Source of the DNA: Phellopilus nigrolimitatus
Taxonomy: Eukaryota; Basidiomycota; Agaricomycetes; Hymenochaetales; Hymenochaetaceae
Direction of reading: 5' to 3'
DNA: 19,527 nt
Assembly: GCA_021029095.1 (NCBI GenBank)
Contig: JAJOHG010000443.1
Span: 1-19,527 of the forward strand
This document shows, one piece after another, positions 1 through 10,442 of the stretch. Numbering within the stretch: the first letter of the stretch is position 1; each line of letters begins with the position of its first letter. The notes under the pieces are model-generated. The model worked only from the letters and a program-made list of their open reading frames with translations. It was not told the DNA's origin and did no database searches. The position numbers and the translations under genes are program-made.

Positions 1-50
1 CTTTCATTCCAACTGCACCGGCCGGCCGCTCTTTTTTTTCCCGAGGCTAG

Positions 51-877
51 ATGTCTCTTTCTTCAGCTTTCACCTCTATCATGCACACTCTCGAGATGCT
101 GGTCCTCTCCTGGACTTCGCACGCCCGTCTTTGGAAAGCGTCAGAACCGAGTGACTACGACGAAATCCTGAAACGCACGATCCGCGAGGTCAAGTTCCAT
201 AGCGAGACAGTACGTGCATGACATTCTTACTTAACGACAAAGATCTAATGTTTCTCATAGTTCCTTGCCATCCTTTTGTAAGGCTAATTCCAAATTAGAA
301 GGAGAATTTCAATCCACTGACGAGAATTAAGCTTCATGGGCACGAGTGGAGTGGACTCATGTTTGATCTCGTGGACCCTTGCGTGCCTCCTCTATACTCT
401 CATTACGTATATGGCTCTGGAAGCTATGTCTGGCGATGCACTTCACGTATGCCGATCTTCCTGCTCTCTTTAAGTCCCTCACTCATCCGAGACATTTTAA
501 TCCCTCCTATGTTACGCTAATAGAAATGGATTGACGAGATTCCTTGCGGGCGCGTTTTCCTTGCGTGCCTCACGAAATTGCCGGCGCTCACCGTGATCTG
601 GACGCTCTGCGCACTGGCGCTATCGCAGTGGAATACGCTGTTCACGACAATTGTGCTCTGCAGCGTCGCAGGTGTGCTCGTCCTCGCGCTTGCGGTGCGC
701 CTCCGTCTGCATGCTGCTTTCGCACGCGCATGGAGGTGGGTAGTACGGAAGGTATTCCGACGCGGCGCCGAAGAAGAGAAAGTGAATGATTTGGATGCTG
801 ATTTGGAGAAAGGAGAAGTTAATGAGGTAAAAGTGGTTGCCGTCGTGACCCTGCCGGTCGGTGCTGAACGCGTTTGA
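51..877 (+). CDS. Small multi-pass membrane protein, four exons, function unknown
   Basis: I read four exons: 51-209, 261-277, 332-446 and 524-877, with introns of 51, 54 and 77 nt that have GTACGT, GTAAGG and GTATGC donors and TAG/AAG/TAG acceptors. Joined, they encode about 214 aa. The protein has a soluble N-terminus (residues 1-53), hydrophobic stretches at about 54-62 and 70-90, two closely spaced membrane helices at about 108-131 and 135-155, a basic Arg/Trp-rich juxtamembrane segment, and a mixed acidic/Lys tail. The 17-nt exon 2 is supported by phase and by the membrane helix that continues across both junctions. The ATG at 51 directly follows an in-frame TAG, but a pyrimidine-rich stretch ending in CTAG sits just before it, so 51 could instead be an acceptor and the true start could lie outside the window. 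I do not recognise the family; it resembles the many lineage-specific integral membrane proteins of mushrooms (inference). Confidence 0.6.
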
Positions 878-1262
878 CCACATTGTCAACCCGCGCCGAT
901 CTAAAAGATTGGATTTACCTTCTTTTGCAATGCATTGTGTGTCAGCAGTGCACAATAATTTCTCTCGCAAGCTTGATAAACAGAAAACCCGACTTGAAGC
1001 AAACAAACAGATGGCATAGGTATCCTACACATATCGACTCGATAAGTTGAGGCAACGAAGTAAAATAAATAAATTTGAGGAAAAAAAATGAAGTAACTGG
1101 GTCCGGCCGTTTAGATGAAGAAACGAAACGACCTGGCAGCATTGACGTATTGTATGAATGAGAGGAAAGAGATAATTGTACTCACCTCACGATCTGAACA
1201 GCTCTCCATTTGTGGCAGTAGACAAAGATCAGTGCTGCTTGTTGCGTTGGGACCTGTCGGGA

Positions 1263-1424
1263 CCGGAAAAATTAGCTTTTTGTGAAAAATGCAATGCCCG
1301 TCCGGTCCAGCTCAAAGAGATGTATACGACCATGGTTTTAAAGATCTGAGCTGCCGTGTGGGTTTCTCGCTTCACCAGTGCGGGGTCCTGGACGTACAGG
1401 TAGCGCCACCCCCCGATTTCTTCC
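1263..1424. repeat. Diverged direct repeat, unit 1
   Basis: Aligns with 1472-1639 at an offset of about 210 bp. Shared landmarks in the same order are CCGGA.AA.TTAG, a T-rich run then GAAAA, CAGCTCAAA, GGGTTTC..TTCACC, AGTGCGGGG and a C-run followed by T-rich sequence ending TTCC. Indels are common, so the duplication is old. Confidence 0.55.
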
Positions 1425-1471
1425 TCCCTGTTTTGAGGACAGCATCCGGTTTGTAGTTGGAAACTTCGGAG

Positions 1472-1639
1472 CCGGAGAAGTTAGTCTTTTTTGAAAATGT
1501 AAAGCCCACCAATTCAGCTCAAATGTACGAACAAATTTTTTGGAAAGTTTGTCTGTAGATTGGGGTTTCCGTTTCACCTTCTACCGGGAATAGTGCGGGG
1601 ATCTGATGATATGGATGTCAGTTCCCCCATTTTTTTCCG
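1472..1639. repeat. Diverged direct repeat, unit 2
   Basis: Partner of 1263-1424, with the same ordered landmarks. It lies immediately downstream (minus strand) of the intron donor that ends the recognisable part of X1, so it may represent duplicated 3' sequence of that gene. Confidence 0.55.
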
Positions 1640-1666
1640 GGTCTTGCGTAGGAGAGAAACACGTAC

Positions 1667-2423
1667 CAAGTGCATTCCAGAATTGTCCATTGTCAAAGTC
1701 ACTGTTCTCCGTCACCCCAAGTTTCCCAGTCCCAGTTTCTCTCTTGGCCCACCAATATTATCCGAGCAGCATCATCGTCGAGAGGGAGTATAACACGCCC
1801 CCGTTTTTCTTGAGTAAGTAGGATTGTAGGATCTCGATCCGCAGTCGTTTTTAAATCGATCGCGGGTAGTTGTGTCATAGTGGGTCTGAGCGACTCCCCA
1901 TCAATTTTATTGGGCCTAGCTTCACAAATCCTTCTAGTCCCTCTTCAAGTGGGCATTTTTGCGATGGCCGTAGCAAGTGACTCCACAAGTGCATTCATCT
2001 GTTGCCCATCACCGAATTCACAGCACCGGATAGCGTGCAGAATCGTGTTGCTATGAGCTCCGGGATGAGACTGCGCTATGATCCAGAGGAAGAGTAGCAC
2101 AATCGCAGCCTTATTGCCAATGTGCGAGTAACCGGATGCAAGTTTGAACCATTTTTTTAGCTCTTTATTCTTGCAATCGTCTCCATACTGATTCCGAATT
2201 GTAATCCATGGATCTTCGGGAAGATTCTTGGGCGGAACAATGTTTTGGAAAATGATGTGCGCAGCCAAACGCTCTATGATAACACTCTGCAGCCTTTCCC
2301 GTTCCTCTCTCTGTTTCCTTCTTCTGTGTTCCTTCCAAGTGTTGTAAACTGCAGGGGCACATTCACGACTGCCGCCACCACGATCTTGATACTCGCCAAA
2401 ATAGCACGTTCTACCCAAGTCAT
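1667..2423 (-). pseudogene. X1: decayed family X paralogue (X4-like)
   Basis: On the minus strand the longest open stretch (2418-1945) contains AIVLLFLWIIAQSHPG, which nearly matches VVLLFLWIIAQSHPG in X4 (14779-16115). A YGD..K.K.L..WF block precedes it, as in X4. Homology continues past the stop in shifted frames. One base lost in an A-run near 1957 hides KCPLEEGLEGFV, which matches KCPLPDVLVKDL of X4. Further on are a ILLTQEK..RVILPLD block, a shifted KLGLGNL, and ENSDFDNGQFWNALG, which ends at a GTACGT donor exactly where X2-X4 have their phase-1 intron. The 5' end also seems frameshifted near 2345; the first ATG in the likely frame is at 2423. With at least three frameshifts and a TGA it cannot make the full protein. 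A MITE lies about 40 bp upstream. Biochemical role unknown. Confidence 0.75.
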
Positions 2424-2463
2424 TGGTGTATCGACCTTGGCCAAGGATTCAGTTTCAGTAATA

Positions 2464-2741
2464 CAGGGGGATGTAGAAAGTCGTGGTGATCGACATTTGC
2501 TTCCAAATCAGGAAGTAGATTCACATCACCGTAGATAACCGTTCAAACCCTCCATATCTACCTTCGATGCCCGGAATTTGACCTGATTCACAGAAAAAAG
2601 TGTCCCGTTGACATTATACAGCCTTTCTTCTTGCCTTAATCCCGGGTTGCCTCAAAGAAAACAAAATAAATAGACAGGTCTGGGGAATATTTCCTTTTTG
2701 GATGTCCATGTCGATCACCACGACTTTCTACAATCCCCCTG
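2464..2741. mobile_element. MITE with TA target-site duplication (Tc1/mariner-type ends)
   Basis: The left end begins CAGGGGGATGTAGAAAG and continues to 2496. The right end, 2708-2741, is its reverse complement apart from one extra base. The terminal inverted repeats are thus 33/34 bp. Each end is flanked by TA (2462-2463 and 2742-2743), the target duplication of Tc1/mariner-superfamily elements. The 278-bp element has no transposase ORF and must be non-autonomous. Near-perfect ends suggest fairly recent insertion. Superfamily assignment rests on the TA duplication and CAGGG ends only. Confidence 0.85.
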
Positions 2742-3141
2742 TATAAGTCAAGCCTTTCTGGCAAATTTTGAAGTGAACTTTTTGCTTTTTTGATGAGTTG
2801 TGCAAGTGTTATCCAAATACGGTAGCATGTTGGTTGGGAAAAGAACCCTGACGCGCTCAACCCGGACTTCGTCTCACTTTTGCGTGCTCAACTCGATTCT
2901 ACTGTCCGGCTCGACGACATCCACTTGCGCATCCCGACAGGTGCCCCTCTATTCGCCATCTCCAGGGCCGTTTCGCCCCTACAGTGCCCGCTCCTGCATT
3001 GTCACGGCCCACACGAGTAGTCCAAGTCAAGCATGCCCTGAATCGCGCGGGGCTGGAGACCATAGACAAGACTGCGCGTCTTCGCGTCGAAGGGACAAAA
3101 TCACAGGCATGGGCATGCCGGCTGCGATCTTCGTGGCGACG
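2742..3141 (+). other. Non-genic or decayed stretch before the ATP-citrate lyase copy
   Basis: No complete gene. In one forward frame around 2850-3015 a protein-like segment (NPDFVSLLRAQLDS...DDIHL) runs into a TAG. Another frame around 3015-3100 reads VKHALNRAGLETIDK. I do not recognise either and cannot align them with ATP-citrate lyase. They may be scraps of another gene fused to the pseudogene. Confidence 0.35.
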
Positions 3142-4343
3142 CCCTCGATTGCGGCGATGATCTATTCCTTTGGCTGCCGGTATCGAGGAGTACCGCGCGA
3201 TCGACGCCGTTAAGTTGGGCAAGATCCGCAAGCCCATCGTTGGATGGGCTACTGGTACGTGCGCGAAGATGTTCGCAACAGAGGTGCAGTTCGTGCACGC
3301 GGGCTCGATGGCGGACTCACTTATGGAGACGGTGGACGTGAAGAACGCGGCGATGAAAGCCGCTGGCATTGTCGTGCCCGAGACGTTCGAGGGCCTGCCG
3401 GACGTGCTCCGCAAGACGTACGAGGTGCTCGTTACGAGCGGTGCAGCCCCCCGCCTCAAGCTAATGCGCGAACTGCCGGTCATTCCGATGGACTACGGAT
3501 GGGCGCAGGAGCCCGGGCTCATCCACAAGCCTGCTGCGTTCACGGTTGACCATGGCCCTGCTGTCTCTAGGTACGTCGTCTTCAGTTCATCTTTGTTATT
3601 TGTTATCTAAACGGCCTTACTCAGTGCCATGAACTCAATCGTCGCTATCGTGCGGGCAAGGACCTCATCTCTTCGCTCGCATCTGGTTTGCTCGCTATCG
3701 GCTCTTGCTTCGGTAGCGCTCTCGACGAAGCCGCCTCCATGTTCTCGAATTCGTGCGATACCGGCCTCCGGCCTCACCCCCGCGAGTCTGTCGATGAATC
3801 GCGTAAAGCGAACAAGCTTAGTACGTGTATAATCATTTTCTTTGTTTACCATCTACTGAGAGATCTCTACAGTTAGCGGTATCGGGCGCAAGATCAAGAG
3901 CGTGAATAACCCTGATCTCCGTGTTGAGCTCGTAAAGGAGTCTGTGTTGAAGCATTTCCCCAGCCACTCGCTGCTCGACTACGCGCTCGCCATCGAGAAG
4001 GTCACCAAGGCGAAGAAGGACACTCATCCTTTATGTTGAGGGATGCATCGCCGTTTGTTTTGTCGACCTACTTCGTGACAGCAGAGCCTTCACACCAGAG
4101 GAGGCTGATGAATACATCAAAGTTCGTGTTTTCCTCATTTATTCTTTCATCTAATAATTTTGACGAAATCTCCTATAGATTGGCACGCTGAATGGTCTGC
4201 TCGTCCTCGGACGCAGCATCGACTTCATCGGGTTTGACCAGAATCGGTTCCATGCCCCAATGTACCGCCGCCATCCCGCCGACATCTTCATCAACATGGC
4301 GGCTGATCTCGCTCAGCCGCGCGTTTCGGTTAAGCTGACATAA
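3142..4343 (+). pseudogene. ATP-citrate lyase, C-terminal part, broken copy
   Basis: ATP-citrate lyase makes cytosolic acetyl-CoA and oxaloacetate from citrate, CoA and ATP. This copy covers parts of the CoA-ligase and citrate-synthase-like regions. Recognisable blocks in order are PSIAAMIYSFG, EEYRAIDAVKLGKIRKPIVGW, EVQFVHAG (the His aligning with the phosphohistidine), [67 protein letters not shown] and IGTLNGLLVLGRS. Four exons are visible (to 3570, 3625-3820, 3873-4121, 4179-4343) with good splice sites, so this is a DNA-level copy and not a retrocopy. Lesions: frameshifts near 3170, 3655 and 4022, and loss of roughly 55-60 residues between KPAAF and DHGPAVS. The N-terminal ATP-grasp half is absent. 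A functional copy elsewhere in the genome is expected, since the enzyme is normally needed. Confidence 0.85.
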
Positions 4344-5593
<1,250 letters not shown>

Positions 5594-5793
5594 GCTATAT
5601 CAGGCAAACATCCCGGACGTTCCGAACAGAAGCTTCAGGAGTGGATTGGGGGTACTGCTTAGCGTCACGGCGATGCTCAAAACCGTTGCCGTGCTCGCTG
5701 AACCAGAGGGCGTAATCGTTGAGTGAGAGATTTACGACGAGCCACTTGCACTCGGACTTGCCGATGCCAAACTAATGTCGCTATTACTAGATC
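5594..5793 (-). pseudogene. GPI1: remnant of the GPI-type secreted protein gene, 3' part
   Basis: The reverse complement aligns with the last exon of the intact gene at 9682-10442. Shared stretches include GGCATCGGCAAGT, TACGCCCTCTGGTTCAGCG, AGCACGGC, GTTTTGAGCA and GGAACGTCC close to the stop. About 35 bp that encode the start of the hydrophobic GPI-signal tail are missing compared with the intact gene, and the second remnant (8998-9079) lacks a similar piece. Similarity fades upstream (minus strand) of about 5793. No open frame survives. Confidence 0.75.
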
Positions 5794-6400
5794 GTAAATG
5801 CTATCCAGCAGATCCAAAACGCAAATAAAAGGCATGATTTGCACATTTTCCAAAGAGACTTTATTGATGAGATGCAATTGCTCTCGTGTGCTGCTGCTGG
5901 CACTGTCAAAGGGAAATCCCTGTGCTACGTATATAATAGGAAGCTTAAGAAATATGAATATTCGCGCATGGTGTACAACACGCGTGATCATCAATTCGCT
6001 GCTTGCAACCACAACCGGTTTCTGGGGCATCCTCGGATCAGGAAACCACAGCAACTCTCTGACCATCTTCGTTATTGTCAGGCCCCTTGTGGTAGGGATG
6101 ATTGTGAGTAACTGGAATGTTCTTTTCACATGCTCAATCTTGCTAATGGCAATGCAAGTCGAATCGTGCGATGACTGCTTCTTCCTGGCCATTGAACAAC
6201 ACTGTGAGCTCAATCGTATTCCATACTCATCAAGTTATTGATTTACTTCGATGCTTTTATCTATCTCAGACTTGAATGACCATCCGAGGCGTAATACTAA
6301 TACCGAGGATGTCATCGGTCATCCAGAAGACAGTAGACACAAACAACGCGAACACGTCCTGTCAAGCGTCACATGTTCTTACGTGTCTTGTCAATGATCA
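5794..6400. repeat. Sequence upstream of GPI1, partly duplicated at 9080-9304
   Basis: From about 6146 to 6393 this matches 9074-9304, best at the end: 6338-6393 and 9249-9304 differ at one position in 56. The part 5794-6145 has no counterpart in the second copy, where about 460 bp are absent. A hydrophobic 147-codon forward ORF (5798-6241) lies here, antisense to the remnant; I see no evidence it is a gene. Confidence 0.6.
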
Positions 6401-6413
6401 TTGACAAGACACG
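6382..6413. repeat. Perfect 32-bp palindrome
   Basis: CGTGTCTTGTCAATGA is followed directly by its exact reverse complement with no spacer. It sits at the outer end of the duplicated GPI1 block. In the other copy (9288-9304) only the left half is present, so the palindrome marks the block boundary. Confidence 0.95.
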
Positions 6414-6818
6414 CCGTTAAGAATAGATGTCATAAGCGGGGTGGCAACGGTGGCAACGCGTTTCCTATTTTGTTTTGTCTCATCTTATGTGATCGCAAAG
6501 TGGCTGACTATTTACAATTTTTGTGTCTATATGCACACCTCAGTCTTGTACCGTCTCGACTGCGGTGAGCTTATTCTGTCTACCGTAATTTAATTCTGTG
6601 GAATGAAATCCGTCAAGTAACTCACTCAAAGGACTTACCACGCAGTAAGGATTGCAGATCCGGCTCAGAAAAAATGTCATCTGAGCTACCTCATATTGGC
6701 TGACCACTTTTGTCACTCGATCGACCGTTCAAAACTTCCGCCCAAGACTTTGCACTTTCAGTGTGCTTGAGCATTAAATATATTTTGACGCAGTAATGAT
6801 CTTGCTCCACTTCTCTTC
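6414..6818. other. Intergenic, upstream of X2
   Basis: No gene seen. It includes a short tandem GGTGGCAAC pair near 6440. An AT-rich stretch (ATTAAATATATTTT) near 6774 lies 45 bp before the first ATG of X2 and could have been its core promoter. Confidence 0.4.
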
Positions 6819-8569
6819 ATGCAAAGGCTGACTAGATATTATGGGATTCGCAGTCACCAATCAAACCAAGAAAATATGCCGTTGTTCCGCACTCCATCGC
6901 AGTCAGTGAAGCAGAAAGTCGAAGAAATCGATTGGGTAAATCTTTGCCAGACACTTGCAAAACACAAGTTCTTGTACAACGTGCATCCGCCGGATGTCCC
7001 TGGTTCAATTACAATGTGGGAGCACATCGACCATTATTGAGGAAGTGGTGACCGGCTAGAATCTTGTTTTCGGAGTGCTGCTTGTCTCGGGGACACCGGC
7101 AAGAAGGCCTCCGTCACTATGCTCTTCCTATGGATCATCACACAGCAATATTCTCCGCATATTACCCTCCACTCGGTTTACTCCCTCGTCAGTTTAGCGA
7201 TTTTCCCTTTGAAAGACAAGCAGGGAGTTCGGAAGTTCAAATCCACTGTCAAAACACTATCAAAATTATTTTTAGAATGCCCTTTACTGGGGTATATAAA
7301 CGGCGCATTGGCACTAAACGATCTTCCCAACGAATCTCAAACCGACTACAACGGCCTCCCGAGCAAGTTCCGCGACCATTTTCAAGTCGAACCCTACGTT
7401 CATCTTGCAACCGAAGGGGACGGTTTGTCTCCTTCAACCTTGCTCGTCAGACAAACCAAAGTAATAATCCCACGCAACGTTCGTTTTGAGGAATTAATTA
7501 TATGGGCGATGGATAAGCTCGGCCTGGGACGCTTGGTGACGCAGGGCGACAACCTGGGACACTTGGAAGGCGAATTGTGGGTTGCTTTTATGCGTACGTG
7601 CCTCGCATTCTTCTATCTTGTAGATTATGCTTAGCTCAGCCGTACGGTAAATTATAGCACAACGACAGCAGCCCGTCGGCGGCCTTTCAAGGGGAGCAGA
7701 AAATGCTGAGCCTTCTACACTGACTAGCGGGCGTAAGCAAGCATTTCCATACCTGAATCTATGTTGCCTTTTCTAAGATCTCTACAATAGCTAGCTCGAC
7801 AACTAGGAGAATAAGCCGACGCGTGAAAGTTACTGCAAACAAAATGCACATGTTTTTCCTCAGTGAAAAGAACTGGAGAATCTCGAAAAACACATGGAAA
7901 TACCTTGTTGATATTTTCGCATCTGTTCACTCATCTCACCTCTTCGCTAGCCTGGGCGACCGTCGCATAAATTTGCCCGATAGCATTCTCTCGACTTTCA
8001 AATCTCCAGCTCTCGAACCCGGAAATCTGAACCAGGAGGATTATGAAAAAGCAATTTCCAGGTCCGAGGTCATGCTATACGTCCTTTGGATCGTTGGGCA
8101 TCATATATCGCACTACAAAGTCATTACCCTCGTATCATCTATCACCGAAGACGCCATCAGATCATCACCGTCTTTTACCAATACCGACAAACTTATCCAA
8201 GATTTGTGGTCAGCTAGATCTGCCATCAAGGAGATCGCTCGCACTATCAAGGGTTTACCTGACCCTTCGCAGCTAGGCGATAGCGACCGGTCCTCATTCT
8301 CCTCACCTGAGCTCGACGAGGTTTTACCTCTGCATGATCGTGTACAATCACGGGCGGGGAGTTCTTTGGCGTATAGAGTCGATGTGAAGACGAGTCCGTC
8401 TTGTTTGCTTCGTCCCCACGAGAAAGCTCTCGTTCCGAAGACTAGGCTTACGAAGTGCGTGATGGAACGATTGCGTAAGGATTTCGGCGAGGACTTCTTT
8501 ACTTCACAAGAGACTCGGCCGACCGAAGGTATCGTGCATTTCTTCCTGGAGTTTTCATTCATCGCTTAA
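6819..8569 (+). pseudogene. X2: family X paralogue (X3-like), disabled by stops and a frameshift
   Basis: Exon 1 (6819-7593) aligns along its length with X3: DWVNLCQTLAKHKFLYNVHP, MWEHIDHY, VTMLFLWIITQ, LECPL, VIIP, LIIWAMDKLGLG and LWVAFM. It ends in phase 1 at a GTACGT donor; the intron 7594-7639 is 46 nt, as in X3. Exon 2 holds a second module: SKNTWKY, NLNQEDYEKAISRS, VMLYVLWIVGHHISHYKV, then a single copy of the segment that is tandemly repeated in X3 (SAIKEIARTIKG, 8219-8254), and the C-terminal block SPSCLLRPHEKALVPK...LRKDFGEDFFTSQETR. Lesions: TGA at 7038-7040 where X3 has Gln, TAA at 7648-7650 just after the splice, and a frame change before 7823. The ATG at 6876 aligns with an internal ATG of X3 and may have been the real start. 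Function unknown. Confidence 0.8.
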
Positions 8570-8997
8570 CGAGACCGACATTTTATCCAGGGTAAACCGG
8601 CTTGACTGGTGAAGTGCGGATGGCCTTATGAGTTACGAGACGTCTATTGGTTTCCACTTGTTCCCATCAATCGACGAATATCCGAGTCGATAATTGTAGT
8701 ACATATATATCTTCAGCCTTCCATTGCTTATCCGTCAAATGGTCTGTTTCCTTCCTTACTTTCTTGACATAATACAGTCACTTTTGATTCGGTTTTATCG
8801 GTATGGTAAATTTTTTGGCATATCGCCTTAGATAAAATAAATATAATATGCTGAACGTGACTTTTACGTTTTATGTAGGGTGATATATGGACAAACACTT
8901 TTACATAATATATTTTCTCTTGTATCAGGACAACTCGACTTTCGTCCCAGCAGAGGCAAACTCACAAAACGGACAACAAGGAAATAAAAATCTAATT
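8570..8997. other. AT-rich intergenic stretch between convergent X2 and GPI2
   Basis: No gene seen. A short stretch near 8640 (GACGTCTATTGGTTTCC) resembles GACGTCCACTTGGTTTCC downstream of X3 (minus strand, near 10850). This suggests the 3' flanks of X2 and X3 are also related. Confidence 0.45.
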
Positions 8998-9304
8998 GCT
9001 ATCTCAAACCAAAATCCCGGACGCTCCAACCGGATGCATCGGAAGCGGGCTCGGTACTACTTAGCGTCACTGCGGTGCTAATGGCAATAAATATCAATAC
9101 GAGTTGAATCGTAGGATGTCTATCTCTTACTGACCTTTTACCAGCACTAAGAGCTCATCAAGTTATAAATGAACATAGGAGCGAGCGATGCATCTATCTA
9201 TCTCAGAGTGGAGGCGTGATGCGAAGACGTCATCCAGAAAACAATAGCCACAAACAACGCGAACACGTCCTTTCAAGCGTCACATGTTCTTACGTGTCTT
9301 GTCA
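8998..9304 (-). pseudogene. GPI2: second remnant of the GPI-type protein gene plus duplicated flank
   Basis: The reverse complement of 8998-9079 aligns with the extreme 3' end of the intact gene: AGCACCGCAGT, AAGTAGTAC, GGTTGGAGCGTCCGGGAT and TTTTGGTTTGAGATAG against TACTGGTTTAATGTAG. Translated, it reads STAVTLSST, against STAVVPSST in the intact protein. It has a similar loss of the hydrophobic-tail segment as GPI1 and is joined directly to the duplicated flank (9080-9304), having lost the ~460 bp present in GPI1. No functional frame remains. Confidence 0.7.
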
Positions 9305-9681
9305 TCGAGCCCTTTTCTTCAAAATCTCGACTTGCTGCGACGCTGACGCACGTTCTCTGCCATGTTTATCCACGACCATCTATGTCCGCCCTGTGACCGG
9401 TGCTCGGGCGATTCGTCTTCTAGCCGGATCTCCTAACCATACTTCGACTCTACGTCGCATTCGGAAATACAGGAAGATGCCCGTGCTGAAGACAATTATG
9501 GCTCCGAATCATTCTGATCGACTCTATACTCTTGGAGCAACAGGTCCTAATCCGTAAGAGAGTGCTTCCGAGGCGTGTTTCGACCGCTTCGTTGCGTCTA
9601 GATTGGTGGCTTGATTGGTTCCCGGTGGTATAAAAGACGCCTCTTGTGTACCGGCCTCTTCGACCTGCCCCGTGAGCACGT
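9305..9681 (+). promoter_or_regulatory. Upstream region of the GPI-type protein gene with TATA box
   Basis: TATAAAA at 9629-9635 lies 53 bp before the ATG. Two ATTGG motifs (inverted CCAAT boxes) at about 9602 and 9614 precede it. No gene is seen in 9305-9600. The approximate mirror axis of the local inverted duplication falls here. Confidence 0.5.
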
Positions 9682-10442
9682 ATGATGTTGCTCAAGCTCG
9701 TCTCGTTAGTGTCGCTGTTCGCTGCGGCCTTCGCTCCTGGTAAGACCTGTCTCATGGATTGAAGAAGCTTGTATCTGACCGCTCTTTAGTCGTCTGGGCT
9801 CAGGAGACTGCGACGCTATTCCCAGAGGGCTTCGGTCCGAGCGATAGCCTCAATGGTGTGATCGTCGGTACTGGAGGGCAGGTTGGAACGACCTACGTGC
9901 TCAGCGGCGTGGCGGCGAGTGGTGTTCCATTCACAAGTGCGTCTCCCATCCTGCTCGAACAGTAGTAATCGCCCTGACTCTCTGACTCCCTTTGTGTAGT
10001 AACTCTGGCAGAAGACGCGAGCAACATCGCGGAGACAGTCGCAATCCCGACCCAGTCGCTCCAAATCGGAGTCGGGTGTATCGTCTCTGCGGGATCCGCG
10101 ATCTGCCAGGAGGTCGATAGTGGTCCAAGCGCAACTACGACGATCGTAGGCACCACCGCGTTCTCTCCATTTGCAGTGCCGGTATCGACTGGAAGTGTCG
10201 CTGTGAGCTCAGGCTCTAGCTCCAGCGGCACTACTTCGGCATCGGCAAGTACGAGCGCGAGTAGCTCATCGGCAATTTCTCAGTCGACGATCACGCCCTC
10301 TGGTTCAGCGAGCACGGCGACCGTTTTGAGCACCGCAGTAGTGCCAAGCAGTACTCAGTCTGCTTCTGGTGCTTTCAAAGTTTCATTGGCTGGATTGACG
10401 CTGTTGTCTTTCCTGGTTGGAACGTCCTGGATACTGGTTTAA
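9682..10442 (+). CDS. GPI3: secreted serine-rich protein, probably GPI-anchored
   Basis: Three exons (9682-9739, 9790-9936, 10000-10442; introns 50 and 63 nt, both phase 1) give about 215 aa. The N-terminus MMLLKLVSLVSLFAAAFA is a classic signal peptide, probably cut after VVWA. The mature part starts with a region rich in Gly/Thr/Val and has two cysteines (GVGC, SAIC) that could pair. From about residue 130 it becomes a Ser/Thr/Ala-rich stalk likely to be O-glycosylated. It ends in a hydrophobic tail (VSLAGLTLLSFLVGTSWILV) after small residues (SASGAF), the pattern of a GPI-attachment signal. This suggests a cell-surface or wall protein; I cannot name a family. Two broken copies lie at 5594-5793 and 8998-9079 on the other strand. 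The first ATG is used, but the second (9685) is equally possible. Confidence 0.85.

Larger units (their letters stand above)
878..1666. other. Intergenic, no gene seen
   Basis: No convincing coding sequence. It is AT-rich near 1040-1100. Its right half carries a diverged direct repeat (listed separately). On the minus strand this is the region downstream of the last recognisable exon of X1, so decayed 3' exons of X1 may be buried here, but I could not align any. Confidence 0.5.

Noticed and set aside
620..1006. Minus-strand ORF across 620-1006
   Set aside because: It is antisense to the last exon of the membrane protein gene, whose forward frame has a coherent transmembrane pattern and splice sites.
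3142..4343. ATP-citrate lyase copy as a processed (retro) pseudogene
   Set aside because: Three introns with intact GT..AG borders and branch-like sites are still present.
5798..6241. Hydrophobic 147-codon forward ORF that could be a membrane protein
   Set aside because: It lies opposite the GPI1 remnant in a duplicated, decayed block; the other copy of the block does not preserve it and no splice-supported extension was found.
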